Shown piece by piece: positions 43,951-53,387 of a DNA stretch of 64,000 nt; position 1 is the stretch's first letter; each line of letters opens with the position of its first letter. A model generated the notes under the pieces. The model was given only the letters and a program-made list of their open reading frames with translations. It did no database searches and was not told the DNA's origin. A program made the translations under genes and the position numbers. The DNA comes from Pseudocitrobacter corydidari (GTDB lineage Bacteria; Pseudomonadota; Gammaproteobacteria; Enterobacterales; Enterobacteriaceae): NCBI RefSeq assembly GCF_021172065.1, contig NZ_CP087880.1, forward strand, positions 4,378,583 to 4,442,582, read 5' to 3'.

Positions 43951-44925
43951 TCATTCTACAAAGAGCGGCGTCGCCCACCAGAGCATCGCCAGCCATGCGA
44001 TAAACCCGCCGGTTAAGAGCGCGCCCGCCACGCGGCCAATTTGTTGACGTCGCCAGCACAGCAACGCAAAAATCACGCTCACGATAACCATCACGCCGTA
44101 ATCGCGGGTGAAGGCCAGTGGGTTAAACGCGCCTGGCGCCAGCAGCGCCGGTATTCCAAGAACAATGGCGATATTAAAAAAGTTGGAGCCGATGATATTA
44201 CCAATGGCAATGTCATTTTCGCCTTTGCGCACGCCCGCGATTGCCGTTGCCAGTTCTGGGAGACTGGTGCCCAGCGCAATGGCGGTCAGGCCGATGGTCA
44301 GCTCGCTCATGGCAAAGAAATTGGCCAGTACGGTAGCGTTATCCACCACCATACGCGTCGCCATGGGCATAATAATCAACGCGATACCGAGCCACAGGAA
44401 CGCAACCGGCAGCGAACCTTCGCGGGGTAGCTCCGCGACCTGTTCGCGGGTCAGGCTATCGTTTCCCTGACGTTCCGCCAGCCGGGCGATTTTAACGGTA
44501 AACAGCAACCAAAGCACCGCCAGCGCGAGCAAAAAAACGCCATCAAACAGTGATAATTCACCATCATACAACACATAGCCCGCCAGCAGGCTGACGATTA
44601 ACATTAAGGGAACTTCGCGGCGCAGGATATCAGAATGCACGGTAAAAGGGTGCAGCAAGGCGGCAAGCCCGAGGATCAATAAAATATTGATGATATTCGA
44701 GCCAATGGCGGTGCCAATGGCCAAATCAACTTGCCCGTGCAGCGCGGCGGCGGAAGAAACAATAATTTCCGGTAATGATGTGCCGACGCTGACCACCGTC
44801 AGACCAATAATCAGCGGCGGGATGCCTACCGCGCGACACAGTATTGATGCGGAGTAAACCAGACGGTCGGCGCTGTAAACCACCAGAAGTAAACCAATTA
44901 TGAACAGAGCCGTCGCTAAAAGCAT
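43951..44925 (-). CDS. yrbG: Inner membrane Ca2+/Na+:cation antiporter YrbG
   Basis: CaCA-family exchanger; transport substrate in vivo is not settled. It is 324 aa with about ten hydrophobic segments. The two inverted alpha-repeats carry GTSLPEIIVS with GSNIINILLI in the first half, and GTSLPELATA with GSNFFNIAIV in the second, which form the cation sites. First gene of the yrbG-kdsD-kdsC-lpt group, divergent from mlaF across 202 bp. Confidence 0.96.
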   Translation of the reverse strand: MLLATALFIIGLLLVVYSADRLVYSASILCRAVGIPPLIIGLTVVSVGTSLPEIIVSSAAALHGQVDLAIGTAIGSNIINILLILGLAALLHPFTVHSDILRREVPLMLIVSLLAGYVLYDGELSLFDGVFLLALAVLWLLFTVKIARLAERQGNDSLTREQVAELPREGSLPVAFLWLGIALIIMPMATRMVVDNATVLANFFAMSELTIGLTAIALGTSLPELATAIAGVRKGENDIAIGNIIGSNFFNIAIVLGIPALLAPGAFNPLAFTRDYGVMVIVSVIFALLCWRRQQIGRVAGALLTGGFIAWLAMLWWATPLFVE

Positions 44926-45127
44926 TCAAAGTCCTTTCTTAAGGTATAATCGCTAGTCCGTAACGCCTGGTCGTAACGAATTCTTAATTTTGACTTTATG
45001 CGCTGTAAAAGTAAAACAAATGCCAGATTTCGTTAACCAAAGCAGAGCAGATTCTGTAAGAATGTCGGGTTTAGGGCAGGGAATCATTCCATGCTCCCCC
45101 TGTTAAGGTCCTGGTAAAGGTAAACGT
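44926..45127. promoter_or_regulatory. Divergent yrbG / mlaF promoter region
   Basis: 202 bp between two divergent envelope operons, so promoters for both must be here. I could not assign -10/-35 pairs with confidence. Confidence 0.45.
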
Positions 45128-45940
45128 ATGAGCCAGAGTTTAGCGAATCTTGTTGATGTCCGGGGAATGAGCTTCACGCGCGGGAACCGTGTCATCTTTG
45201 ACAATATCTCGCTTTCGGTGCCGCGCGGAAAAATTACTGCCATCATGGGGCCGTCGGGCATCGGCAAAACCACGCTGCTGCGCCTGATTGGCGGGCAGAT
45301 CCCACCGGACAGCGGCGAGATCCTGTTTGACGGCGAAAATGTGCCGGAGATGTCCCGCTCGCGCCTGTATACCGTGCGTAAGCGCATGAGCATGCTGTTT
45401 CAGTCCGGCGCGCTGTTCACCGACATGAACGTTTTTGACAATGTCGCCTATCCTATTCGTGAGCACACGCATCTTCCTCCCGCCCTGCTGAAAAGCACGG
45501 TGATGATGAAACTGGAAGCTGTCGGCCTGCGTGGGGCGGCGAAACTGATGCCGTCAGAACTCTCCGGCGGCATGGCGCGACGTGCGGCGCTGGCGCGCGC
45601 TATCGCGCTTGAGCCCGACCTCATCATGTTTGATGAACCTTTTGTTGGCCAGGACCCGATCACCATGGGCGTGCTGGTCAAACTGATTTCGGAACTCAAT
45701 AGCGCGCTCGGTGTCACTTGTGTCGTGGTTTCGCACGATGTGCCTGAAGTGCTGAGTATCGCGGATTACGCCTACATCGTGGCGGATAAAAAAATTGTCG
45801 CGCACGGGAGCGCGTCGGCATTGCAGGAAAACGACGATCCTCGGGTACGCCAGTTCCTCGACGGCATTGCCGACGGGCCTGTGCCGTTCCGCTATCCTGC
45901 GGGCGACTATCGCCGCGATCTCTTAGGAACAGGGAGCTAA
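45128..45940 (+). CDS. mlaF: Phospholipid transport ATPase MlaF
   Basis: ATPase of the MlaFEDB complex that moves phospholipid between outer and inner membranes. It is 270 aa. Walker A GPSGIGKT (41-48), signature LSGGMARR, Walker B LIMFDEPFVG, and His of the switch in VVSHDVPE. First gene of mlaFEDCB; mlaE starts 7 nt after it. Confidence 0.97.
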   Translation: MSQSLANLVDVRGMSFTRGNRVIFDNISLSVPRGKITAIMGPSGIGKTTLLRLIGGQIPPDSGEILFDGENVPEMSRSRLYTVRKRMSMLFQSGALFTDMNVFDNVAYPIREHTHLPPALLKSTVMMKLEAVGLRGAAKLMPSELSGGMARRAALARAIALEPDLIMFDEPFVGQDPITMGVLVKLISELNSALGVTCVVVSHDVPEVLSIADYAYIVADKKIVAHGSASALQENDDPRVRQFLDGIADGPVPFRYPAGDYRRDLLGTGS

Positions 45941-45947
45941 CTTACTC

Positions 45948-46730
45948 ATGCTGTTAAATGCACTGGCCGCGCTGGGCCATCGCGGGATTAAGACTCTCGC
46001 GACGTTCGGGCGCGCCGGGTTAATGTTATTCAATGCCATCGTCGGCAAGCCGGAGTTTCGTAAGCATGCGCCGTTGCTGGTGCGTCAGCTTTATAACGTT
46101 GGCGTGCTGTCGATGCTGATCATCCTCGTGTCCGGTGTATTTATCGGCATGGTGCTGGGTCTTCAGGGGTATCTGGTGCTGACCACCTACAGTGCAGAAA
46201 CCAGCTTAGGTATGCTGGTGGCGCTGTCGCTGCTGCGTGAGCTGGGGCCGGTGGTTGCCGCGCTGCTGTTTGCAGGGCGCGCAGGCTCCGCACTGACCGC
46301 TGAAATCGGCCTGATGCGCGCGACGGAACAGCTCTCCAGCATGGAGATGATGGCTGTTGATCCGCTGCGTCGCGTCATTGCGCCACGTTTCTGGGCGGGC
46401 GTTATCTCGCTGCCGCTGCTGACGATTATGTTCGTCGCGGTGGGGGTGTGGGGCGGTTCGCTGGTTGGCGTAAGCTGGAAAGGTATTGATGCCGGCTTCT
46501 TCTGGTCGGCAATGCAAAACGCGGTGGACTTCCGTCTTGATCTGGTTAACTGCCTGATTAAGAGCCTGGTCTTCGCCATTACGGTTACATGGATTGCGTT
46601 ATTCAACGGTTACGATGCGATCCCCACTTCTGCCGGGATCAGCCGGGCGACAACGCGCACCGTGGTGCATTCGTCGCTGGCGGTACTTGGGTTGGACTTT
46701 GTGCTGACGGCACTGATGTTTGGGAATTGA
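45948..46730 (+). CDS. mlaE: Phospholipid transport permease MlaE
   Basis: Permease subunit of the MlaFEDB complex. It is 260 aa with hydrophobic segments around 50-80, 90-115, 145-180, 195-220 and 240-258. Family motifs include LRELGPVVAALLFAGR and SALTAEIG. It lies between mlaF and mlaD with short spacers. Confidence 0.97.
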   Translation: MLLNALAALGHRGIKTLATFGRAGLMLFNAIVGKPEFRKHAPLLVRQLYNVGVLSMLIILVSGVFIGMVLGLQGYLVLTTYSAETSLGMLVALSLLRELGPVVAALLFAGRAGSALTAEIGLMRATEQLSSMEMMAVDPLRRVIAPRFWAGVISLPLLTIMFVAVGVWGGSLVGVSWKGIDAGFFWSAMQNAVDFRLDLVNCLIKSLVFAITVTWIALFNGYDAIPTSAGISRATTRTVVHSSLAVLGLDFVLTALMFGN

Positions 46731-46734
46731 GTGA

Positions 46735-47289
46735 ATGCAAACGAAAAAGAGTGAAATCTGGGTCGGTATCTTTTTGCTGGTTGCCATGCTGGCGGCGCTG
46801 TTTATCTGCCTGAAAGCGGCAGATGTCACCTCGCTGCGCGTGGAGCCGACATACCGCATTTACGCCACCTTCGATAACATCGGCGGCCTGAAAGCGCGTT
46901 CGCCGGTACGTATCGGCGGGGTAGTGATTGGTCGCGTCGCGGACATCACCCTCGACCCGAAAACCTATCTGCCGCGCGTGGCGCTGGATATCGAAGAGCG
47001 TTACAACCATATTCCGGATACCAGCTCGCTGGCAATCCGCACCTCCGGCCTGCTGGGGGAACAGTATCTGGCGCTGAACGTCGGATTTGAAGACCCGGAG
47101 CTGGGAACGTCTATCCTTAAGGATGGCGGTACTATCCAGGACACCAAATCCGCCATGGTGCTGGAAGATTTAATCGGTCAGTTCCTTTACAACAGTAAAG
47201 GCGGTGACAATAAGACTTCAGGCGATGCGCAAAGCGCTGGCGAAGGACATACTGATGCTGCGACGCCTGCTGCTGGCTCGACGAATTAA
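46735..47289 (+). CDS. mlaD: MCE-domain phospholipid carrier MlaD
   Basis: Hexameric ring-forming protein anchored in the inner membrane that channels lipid from MlaC to MlaE. It is 184 aa: N-terminal transmembrane helix (about 7-27), MCE domain (about 38-116, with IGGLKARSPVRIGGVVIG) and a helical central-pore region. The C-terminal tail (about 150-184) is a low-complexity Ser/Ala/Gly-rich stretch. Confidence 0.96.
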   Translation: MQTKKSEIWVGIFLLVAMLAALFICLKAADVTSLRVEPTYRIYATFDNIGGLKARSPVRIGGVVIGRVADITLDPKTYLPRVALDIEERYNHIPDTSSLAIRTSGLLGEQYLALNVGFEDPELGTSILKDGGTIQDTKSAMVLEDLIGQFLYNSKGGDNKTSGDAQSAGEGHTDAATPAAGSTN

Positions 47290-47307
47290 TTTCAGGAGAC
47301 GTAACTC

Positions 47308-47943
47308 ATGTTTAAACGCTTATTGATGGTCGCTATGCTGGTGATTGCTCCGTTAACCGCGGCAACGGCGGCTGACCAGTCCAATCCGTACAAGCTGATG
47401 AATGAAGCGGCGCAGAAAACCTTTGATCGCCTGAAAAATGAACAACCGAAAATTCGCGCGAATCCGAACTACCTGCGCGACGTGGTCGATCAGGAACTGC
47501 TGCCGTACGTACAGGTAAAATACGCCGGTGCGCTGGTGCTGGGCCGTTACTACAAAGACGCCACCCCGGCGCAGCGTGACGCTTACTTCGCCGCATTCCG
47601 TGAGTACCTGAAACAGGCTTACGGCCAGGCACTGGCGATGTACCACGGTCAGACCTACCAGATTGCGCCGGAACAGCCGCTGAACGATGCGTCTATCGTG
47701 CCTATTCGCGTAACGATTGTTGATCCGAACGGTCGCCCGCCGGTGCGCCTGGATTTCCAGTGGCGTAAAAATACCCAGACGGGTAACTGGCAGGCTTATG
47801 ACATGATTGCGGAAGGGGTGAGCATGATCACCACCAAGCAAAACGAGTGGAGCGATCTGCTGCGCACCAAAGGTATCGATGGCCTGACGGCGCAGCTCAA
47901 ATCCATCTCCAACCAGCCGATCACGCTGGAACAGAAAAAATAA
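47308..47943 (+). CDS. mlaC: Periplasmic phospholipid-binding protein MlaC
   Basis: Shuttles phospholipid between MlaA at the outer membrane and MlaD. It is 211 aa with a signal peptide ending at ATA-ADQS (about 21). Tol-Ttg2 family segments include YVQVKYAGALVLGRYYK and AYDMIAEGVSMI. It has an AGGAG ribosome site and its stop codon shares one base with the mlaB start. Confidence 0.97.
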   Translation: MFKRLLMVAMLVIAPLTAATAADQSNPYKLMNEAAQKTFDRLKNEQPKIRANPNYLRDVVDQELLPYVQVKYAGALVLGRYYKDATPAQRDAYFAAFREYLKQAYGQALAMYHGQTYQIAPEQPLNDASIVPIRVTIVDPNGRPPVRLDFQWRKNTQTGNWQAYDMIAEGVSMITTKQNEWSDLLRTKGIDGLTAQLKSISNQPITLEQKK

Positions 47944-48230
47944 TGGAACAGTTAAGCTGGACGCGCGACGGGGAAACTCTGTCGCTGCACGGTGAACTGG
48001 ATCAAGATCTGCTGGTTCCCCTGTGGGACGCCAGAGCAGAGGCCACGAGCGGCGCGCAGGTGATTGATTTAAGTGGGTTAAGCCGCGTTGATACTGCCGG
48101 CCTGGCGTTATTAATCCACTTTATCGAGCTGATCCGCCGTCAGGGCAATACAGCCAGCGTTAAAGGTGTGAGCGAAAACGTCGCCACGCTCGCCGGATTG
48201 TATAATCTGCCAGCAGATATGATCCCATAA
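47943..48230 (+). CDS. mlaB: STAS-domain protein MlaB
   Basis: Cytoplasmic partner that stabilises and activates MlaF. It is 95 aa from ATG 47943, one base overlapping the mlaC stop (TAATG); the longer upstream reading is inside mlaC. The STAS fold core is VIDLSGLSRVDTAGLALL. Last gene of mlaFEDCB, followed by an intrinsic terminator. Confidence 0.95.
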   Translation: MEQLSWTRDGETLSLHGELDQDLLVPLWDARAEATSGAQVIDLSGLSRVDTAGLALLIHFIELIRRQGNTASVKGVSENVATLAGLYNLPADMIP

Positions 48231-48264
48231 TACTTTCAGTGCGTTATTGCTGTTGATTACTCCC

Positions 48265-48297
48265 AAAGCCCCATCAATCTGCACGATGGGGCTTTTT
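48265..48297 (+). terminator. mlaFEDCB terminator
   Basis: Stem AAAGCCCCATC/GATGGGGCTTT with 9-nt loop and T tail. Confidence 0.9.
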
Positions 48298-48369
48298 GAT
48301 TGTTTAAGCCTGCGTCACTTTCCTCTAAGATGTTGGGCTGTTTTCTCTATCAGATAAAAATGTGAACCC

Positions 48370-48624
48370 ATGGAAAATCATGAAATTCAGACCGTGCTGA
48401 TGAATGCACTCTCCCTTCAGGAAGCGATCGTCTCGGGCGATGGCAGCCACTTTCAGGTTATCGCGGTGGGTGAGATGTTTGACGGCATGAGCCGGGTCAA
48501 GAAGCAACAGACTATCTATGCCCCGCTGATGGAGTATATTGCGGACAACCGCATCCATGCCCTGTCAATCAAAGCGTATACCCCGCAAGAGTGGGCGCGC
48601 GACCGTAAACTTAACGGATTTTGA
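48370..48624 (+). CDS. ibaG: BolA-family protein IbaG
   Basis: Small BolA-like protein that binds monothiol glutaredoxin with an Fe-S cluster; induced by acid in E. coli. It is 84 aa. The conserved BolA core is VSGDGSHFQVIAVGEMFDG, with the cluster-ligand His region near SHFQ, and the signature FDGMSRVKKQQ. It lies 65 nt before murA in the E. coli order. Confidence 0.95.
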   Translation: MENHEIQTVLMNALSLQEAIVSGDGSHFQVIAVGEMFDGMSRVKKQQTIYAPLMEYIADNRIHALSIKAYTPQEWARDRKLNGF

Positions 48625-48689
48625 GCCATGGATTCGCCTGTAAAGGCGTGAATCGATGGCGAGTATGACTTTTAACAGAGAACAGAATA

Positions 48690-49949
48690 ATGGATAAATT
48701 CCGTGTTCAGGGGCCGACTAAGCTCCAGGGCGAAGTGTCTATTTCCGGCGCTAAAAATGCCGCACTGCCAATCCTCTTCGCCGCACTGCTGGCGGAAGAG
48801 CCGGTAGAGATTCAAAACGTCCCAAAACTGAAAGACGTTGATACGTCGATGAAGCTGCTGAGCCAGTTAGGCGCGAAAGTTGAGCGAAATGGTTCGGTAC
48901 ACATCGATGCCAGCGGTGTGAACATTTTCTGCGCGCCGTATGAGCTGGTGAAAACCATGCGTGCTTCTATCTGGGCGCTTGGGCCGCTGGTGGCGCGTTT
49001 TGGTCAGGGTCAGGTTTCGCTGCCGGGCGGCTGCACCATCGGTGCGCGTCCGGTTGACCTGCACATCACTGGTCTGGAACAGCTCGGTGCGACCATCAAG
49101 CTGGAAGAAGGCTATGTAAAAGCCTCCGTCGATGGTCGCCTGAAAGGCGCGCACATCGTGATGGACAAAGTGAGCGTTGGCGCCACCGTGACCATCATGT
49201 CGGCGGCTACGCTTGCGGAAGGTACAACCATCATCGAAAACGCCGCGCGTGAGCCGGAAATTGTCGATACGGCAAACTTCCTCGTTGCGCTGGGCGCGAA
49301 AATCAGCGGCCAGGGCACCGATCGCATTACCATCGAAGGCGTAAAACGCCTGGGTGGCGGCGTATATCGTGTTCTGCCAGACCGTATCGAAACCGGTACG
49401 TTCCTGGTGGCAGCAGCCATTTCTCGCGGCAAAATCATCTGCCGTAACGCCTGCCCGGAAACGCTGGACGCCGTGCTGGCGAAACTGCGTGAAGCCGGTG
49501 CTGAAATCGAAGTCGGCAGCGACTGGATCAGCCTGGATATGCACGGTCAGCGTCCGAAAGCGGTGAACGTGCGTACCGCGCCGCACCCTGGCTTCCCGAC
49601 CGACATGCAGGCGCAGTTCACTCTGCTGAATATGCTGGCGGAAGGTACCGGTGTTATCACCGAAACCATCTTCGAAAACCGTTTCATGCACATTCCGGAA
49701 CTGATCCGTATGGGCGCGCGTGCGGAAATCGAAAGCAATACGGCTATCTGTCACGGCGTTGAGAAACTTTCCGGCGCTCAGGTGATGGCGACCGATCTGC
49801 GCGCGTCTGCAAGCCTGGTGCTGGCAGGTTGCATCGCGGAAGGTACCACCATTGTTGACCGTATCTATCACATCGATCGTGGCTACGAGCGCATTGAAGA
49901 CAAACTGCGCGCGCTGGGTGCGAATATCGAGCGTGTGAAGGGCGAGTAA
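48690..49949 (+). CDS. murA: UDP-GlcNAc 1-carboxyvinyltransferase MurA
   Basis: First committed step of peptidoglycan precursor synthesis, adding enolpyruvate to UDP-GlcNAc; target of fosfomycin. It is 419 aa. The catalytic Cys115 is present in LPGGCTIGARP and Lys22 in SGAKNAALP. Cys at 115 implies normal fosfomycin sensitivity of the enzyme itself. A long inverted repeat follows its stop. Confidence 0.98.
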   Translation: MDKFRVQGPTKLQGEVSISGAKNAALPILFAALLAEEPVEIQNVPKLKDVDTSMKLLSQLGAKVERNGSVHIDASGVNIFCAPYELVKTMRASIWALGPLVARFGQGQVSLPGGCTIGARPVDLHITGLEQLGATIKLEEGYVKASVDGRLKGAHIVMDKVSVGATVTIMSAATLAEGTTIIENAAREPEIVDTANFLVALGAKISGQGTDRITIEGVKRLGGGVYRVLPDRIETGTFLVAAAISRGKIICRNACPETLDAVLAKLREAGAEIEVGSDWISLDMHGQRPKAVNVRTAPHPGFPTDMQAQFTLLNMLAEGTGVITETIFENRFMHIPELIRMGARAEIESNTAICHGVEKLSGAQVMATDLRASASLVLAGCIAEGTTIVDRIYHIDRGYERIEDKLRALGANIERVKGE

Positions 49950-49960
49950 TCGTTCTGCTG

Positions 49961-49995
49961 ACAACGCCTCTTACGCGCAGCGTGAGAGGCGTTGT
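49961..49995 (+). terminator. Hairpin after murA
   Basis: Stem CAACGCCTCTTACGC/GCGTGAGAGGCGTTG (one G-T pair) with a 3-nt loop immediately after murA; the following T run is weak, but position supports a transcript end. Confidence 0.6.
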
Positions 49996-50007
49996 GCTTT
50001 GTGTGGT

Positions 50008-50277
50008 TTATTTCTTTTTCGACTGACGCATCAACTGCGTCTTATCAATAAACTGATGTGTGATAGGGTCGTGATAGCGTGACGGCCAGATAACCCACGG
50101 CTCTGTACCCAGTGCTTTTGCGATAATCAGCTCACCTTTCGGCCACGGGCGCGACAGAACGTTGGCAAGCGTAGAGGAACTCAGGCCATTTTTGCGGGAT
50201 TCCGCCGCCATTGTTGTGCCTTTTTTGCGCAGACCCGCGATGATATCCGCAGGGTGCCAGTCAATAAACTTATCCAT
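50008..50277 (-). CDS. sfsB: Ner-like DNA-binding protein SfsB (Nlp)
   Basis: Small DNA-binding protein related to phage Mu Ner; in E. coli it affects maltose gene expression. It is 89 aa. The helix-turn-helix is around residues 22-45 (AAESRKNGLSSSTLANVL), and PWVIWPSRYHDP follows. ATG 50277 has GGGAGGTAAC. Its upstream 50278-50449 is AT-rich without a gene and presumably holds its promoter. Confidence 0.95.
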   Translation of the reverse strand: MDKFIDWHPADIIAGLRKKGTTMAAESRKNGLSSSTLANVLSRPWPKGELIIAKALGTEPWVIWPSRYHDPITHQFIDKTQLMRQSKKK

Positions 50278-50449
50278 GTTACCTCCCTGTTCAGAAGCTA
50301 AATTGCTTGTGAAAACAACACGGGAGTACTATAACGCTTTCTGCAGATAAGCTCTAAAAAGTTCATATAACACGACTCAAAATTCAGAAAACATCAAATT
50401 ATTGACGTCATCAGGCGTGAATTATCATTTTTTTTGGATTTTACTGGAA

Positions 50450-50474
50450 CTCTCCCGCAAGATGCGCGGGAGAG
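50450..50474 (-). terminator. ispB terminator hairpin
   Basis: Stem CTCTCCCGC/GCGGGAGAG with 7-nt loop just beyond the ispB stop; only a short T tract follows on the minus strand. Confidence 0.6.
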
Positions 50475-50484
50475 AAAGGCAGGA

Positions 50485-51456
50485 TTAATGGTCGCGCTGA
50501 ACGGCGATGTGGGCGAGGGCGATAAGCGCATCGCGCCATTGGGAATCCGGCAGCGGTGAGAGGGCGGCAATGGCTTTATCCGCTTCTTCCTCGGCGCGCT
50601 GACGCGTCCATTCCAGCGAGCCACAGGCTGCCATTGCTTCCAGAACCGGTTCCAGCAGATGACGCCCGTTACCTTGTTCAATCGCGCCGCGAATCAGTAG
50701 CGCTTGTTCCGGGGTACCGTTACGCATGGCATGCAGCAGCGGCAGCGTCGGTTTGCCCTCGTTGAGGTCATCTCCCACGTTTTTGCCGAGCGTCTCGCCA
50801 TCGGCGCTGTAATCCAGTAAATCATCAATCAACTGGAAAGCAGTACCTAAATAGCGCCCATAATCCTGTAAGCCTTTTTCCTGTTCTGGCGTACAGCCCG
50901 CAAGCAGGCCGGAACACTGGGATGCCGCTTCAAACAGGCGCGCGGTTTTACTGTAAATCACGCGCATGTAGTTTTCTTCGGTGATATCCGGGTCGTTGAC
51001 GTTCATCAACTGCAGAACTTCGCCTTCTGCAATCACGTTCACCGCTTCCGACATCACTTCCAGCACCTTCAGCGAGCCGAGGCTGGTCATCATCTGGAAC
51101 GCACGGGTGTAGATGAAATCGCCGACCAGCACGCTTGCCGCATTACCGAATGCGGCGTTTGCGGTCGCTTTCCCGCGACGCATGTCGGATTCATCCACCA
51201 CATCGTCGTGCAGCAGCGTGGCGGTGTGGATAAATTCAATCAGCGCGGCGATGGTGACATGGGCATTTCCCTCGTAGCCGACAGCGCGTGCTGCCAGTAC
51301 GGCGATCATAGGGCGAATGCGTTTTCCACCTCCACTGACGATGTAATAACCCAACTGATTGATGAGCTGAACATCTGAGTTGAGCTGTTCAAGAATCGTT
51401 GCATTGACACCCGCCATATCCTGCGCGGTTAACTCATTGATTTGTTGTAGATTCAT
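50485..51456 (-). CDS. ispB: Octaprenyl diphosphate synthase IspB
   Basis: Makes the C40 side chain of ubiquinone-8 and menaquinone-8. It is 323 aa from ATG 51456; 11 upstream codons are discounted. The two aspartate-rich motifs are LLHDDVVDESD (about 82-92) and QLIDDLLDY. It is divergent from rplU over 258 bp. Confidence 0.97.
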   Translation of the reverse strand: MNLQQINELTAQDMAGVNATILEQLNSDVQLINQLGYYIVSGGGKRIRPMIAVLAARAVGYEGNAHVTIAALIEFIHTATLLHDDVVDESDMRRGKATANAAFGNAASVLVGDFIYTRAFQMMTSLGSLKVLEVMSEAVNVIAEGEVLQLMNVNDPDITEENYMRVIYSKTARLFEAASQCSGLLAGCTPEQEKGLQDYGRYLGTAFQLIDDLLDYSADGETLGKNVGDDLNEGKPTLPLLHAMRNGTPEQALLIRGAIEQGNGRHLLEPVLEAMAACGSLEWTRQRAEEEADKAIAALSPLPDSQWRDALIALAHIAVQRDH

Positions 51457-51613
51457 CGCAAAAGCCGGGCTTAATGTCCTGTTTACCACTTATCCATACA
51501 GGATAACGAAGGTTTTACGTTAGAGTTGTAGTACTGATTGTACTGAAAAAACGGCTCAGATAAACGTTACCGTGAAAGTTGTGTTTTTTTTCTGCATGTA
51601 TTGATGGTAGCAC

Positions 51614-51642
51614 TTGTCAAAGGCTCGCGTTTTGCGTAATAT
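51614..51642 (+). promoter_or_regulatory. rplU-rpmA promoter
   Basis: TTGTCA (51614-51619), 17-bp spacer, TAATAT (51637-51642), about 73 bp before the rplU start. Confidence 0.75.
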
Positions 51643-51714
51643 TCGCGCCCTATTGTGAATATTTATAGCGCACTCTGAATCACACGATTAATGTGCGCGG
51701 AAGCGGAGTTCTAT

Positions 51715-52026
51715 ATGTACGCGGTTTTCCAAAGTGGTGGTAAACAACACCGAGTAAGCGAAGGTCAGACCGTTCGCCTGGAAAAGCTGGACATCGCAAC
51801 TGGCGAATCTGTTGAATTCGCTGAAGTTCTGATGATCGCAAACGGTGAAGAAGTCAAAATCGGCGTTCCTTTCGTTGATGGCGGCGTAATCAAAGCTGAA
51901 GTTGTTGCTCACGGTCGTGGCGAGAAAGTTAAAATCGTTAAGTTTCGTCGTCGTAAACACTACCGTAAGCAGCAGGGCCACCGTCAGTGGTTCACTGATG
52001 TGAAAATTACTGGCATCAGCGCCTAA
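51715..52026 (+). CDS. rplU: 50S ribosomal protein L21
   Basis: Large-subunit protein binding 23S rRNA. It is 103 aa from ATG 51715 with GCGGAG ribosome site; eight upstream codons are leader. Conserved MYAVFQSGGKQHRV start and basic FRRRKHYRKQQGHRQ near the C-terminus. First gene of rplU-rpmA, which precedes yhbE-obgE. Confidence 0.98.
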   Translation: MYAVFQSGGKQHRVSEGQTVRLEKLDIATGESVEFAEVLMIANGEEVKIGVPFVDGGVIKAEVVAHGRGEKVKIVKFRRRKHYRKQQGHRQWFTDVKITGISA

Positions 52027-52045
52027 GACCTGAGGAGAGATTTAA

Positions 52046-52303
52046 ATGGCACATAAAAAGGCTGGCGGCTCAACTCGTAACGGTCGCGATTCAGAAGCTA
52101 AACGTCTTGGCGTTAAGCGTTTCGGTGGCGAAACCGTTCTGGCGGGTAGCATCATCGTTCGTCAGCGTGGTACCAAATTCCACGCTGGTAACAACGTAGG
52201 TTGCGGTCGTGACCACACTCTGTTTGCTAAAGCAGACGGTAAAGTGAAATTCGAAGTTAAAGGCCCGAACAACCGTAAATACATCAGCATCGTTGCTGAG
52301 TAA
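52046..52303 (+). CDS. rpmA: 50S ribosomal protein L27
   Basis: Peptidyl-transferase-centre protein whose N-terminal tail stabilises tRNA substrates. It is 85 aa with the N-terminal AHKKAGGSTRNGRDS directly after Met; no cleavable extension of the Firmicutes type. It is 19 nt after rplU and followed by a strong terminator. Confidence 0.98.
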   Translation: MAHKKAGGSTRNGRDSEAKRLGVKRFGGETVLAGSIIVRQRGTKFHAGNNVGCGRDHTLFAKADGKVKFEVKGPNNRKYISIVAE

Positions 52304-52328
52304 GGTTTTCGTGGTCCGGTAACGGATT

Positions 52329-52358
52329 AAAGCCCCGCAACTCGTTGCGGGGCTTTTT
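52329..52358 (+). terminator. rplU-rpmA terminator
   Basis: Stem AAAGCCCCGCAA/TTGCGGGGCTTT with CTCG loop and T tail. Confidence 0.92.
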
Positions 52359-52406
52359 ACATTCGACGCCCGGAAAATCACAGTGGTCTCAGGCAGGGAT
52401 TCCGGT

Positions 52407-53372
52407 ATGAAGCAGCAGGCAGGTATTGGTATTCTTTTGGCACTCACCACGGCGATATGTTGGGGTGCTTTGCCGATTGCAATGAAGCAGGTACTGGAGG
52501 TCATGGAACCGCCTACCGTTGTCTTCTATCGCTTTTTAATGGCCAGTGTCGGCCTCGGCCTCATTCTGACGGTGAAGCGTAAGCTGCCGCCGCTGCGAAT
52601 TTTCCGTAACCCGCGTTGGCTGGTACTGCTGGCGATTGCCACGGGCGGTCTGTTTGGGAACTTTGTTCTCTTCAGCTCCTCGCTGCAATATGTCAGTCCG
52701 ACCGCTTCGCAGGTCATTGGGCAGCTCTCTCCCGTTGGGATGATGGTTGCCAGCGTATTTATCCTCAAAGAGAAAATGCGCGGTACGCAGATTGTTGGCG
52801 CTATCATGCTGGTCTGCGGGCTGGTGATGTTCTTCAACACCAGTTTGATTGAGATTTTCACGCGCCTGACCGACTACACCTGGGGCGTTATCTTCGGTGT
52901 CGGGGCGGCGATGGTCTGGGTGAGCTATGGCGTCGCGCAAAAGGTGTTATTGCGGCGACTGGCGTCACAACAGATCCTGTTTTTACTGTACGCTTTATGT
53001 ACTATTGCGCTGCTACCATTGGCAAAGCCGGCGGTTATCCATCAGCTCAGTGACTGGCAGCTGGCCTGCCTGATTTTCTGTGGGCTGAACACGCTGGTTG
53101 GCTATGGCGCACTGGCGGAAGCCATGGCTCGCTGGCAGGCGGCGCAGGTGAGCGCGATTGTGACGCTCACTCCACTGTTTACACTGTTGTTTTCAGATTT
53201 ATTATCAATGGCCTGGCCCGATTTCTTCGCCAGACCGATGTTAAACCTTATCGGTTATCTCGGTGCGTTTGTCGTGGTTGCGGGCGCAATGTATTCCGCC
53301 ATTGGTCACCGTCTTTGGGGACGGTGGCGTAAGCGTGAGGCGGTTGTAGTTGTCCCCCGCTCAGGCGAATGA
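52407..53372 (+). CDS. yhbE: EamA-family inner membrane transporter YhbE
   Basis: Drug/metabolite transporter superfamily protein of unknown substrate. It is 321 aa from ATG 52407 (MKQQAGIGILLAL); eight upstream codons are discounted. About ten hydrophobic helices form two EamA repeats (about 8-140 and 155-300). It is 15 nt before obgE, as in E. coli. Confidence 0.95.
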   Translation: MKQQAGIGILLALTTAICWGALPIAMKQVLEVMEPPTVVFYRFLMASVGLGLILTVKRKLPPLRIFRNPRWLVLLAIATGGLFGNFVLFSSSLQYVSPTASQVIGQLSPVGMMVASVFILKEKMRGTQIVGAIMLVCGLVMFFNTSLIEIFTRLTDYTWGVIFGVGAAMVWVSYGVAQKVLLRRLASQQILFLLYALCTIALLPLAKPAVIHQLSDWQLACLIFCGLNTLVGYGALAEAMARWQAAQVSAIVTLTPLFTLLFSDLLSMAWPDFFARPMLNLIGYLGAFVVVAGAMYSAIGHRLWGRWRKREAVVVVPRSGE

Positions 53373-53387
53373 TTTACGGAGAGTAAA

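Noticed and set aside
48690..49949. Fosfomycin-insensitive MurA
   Set aside because: Catalytic Cys115 is present, not Asp.
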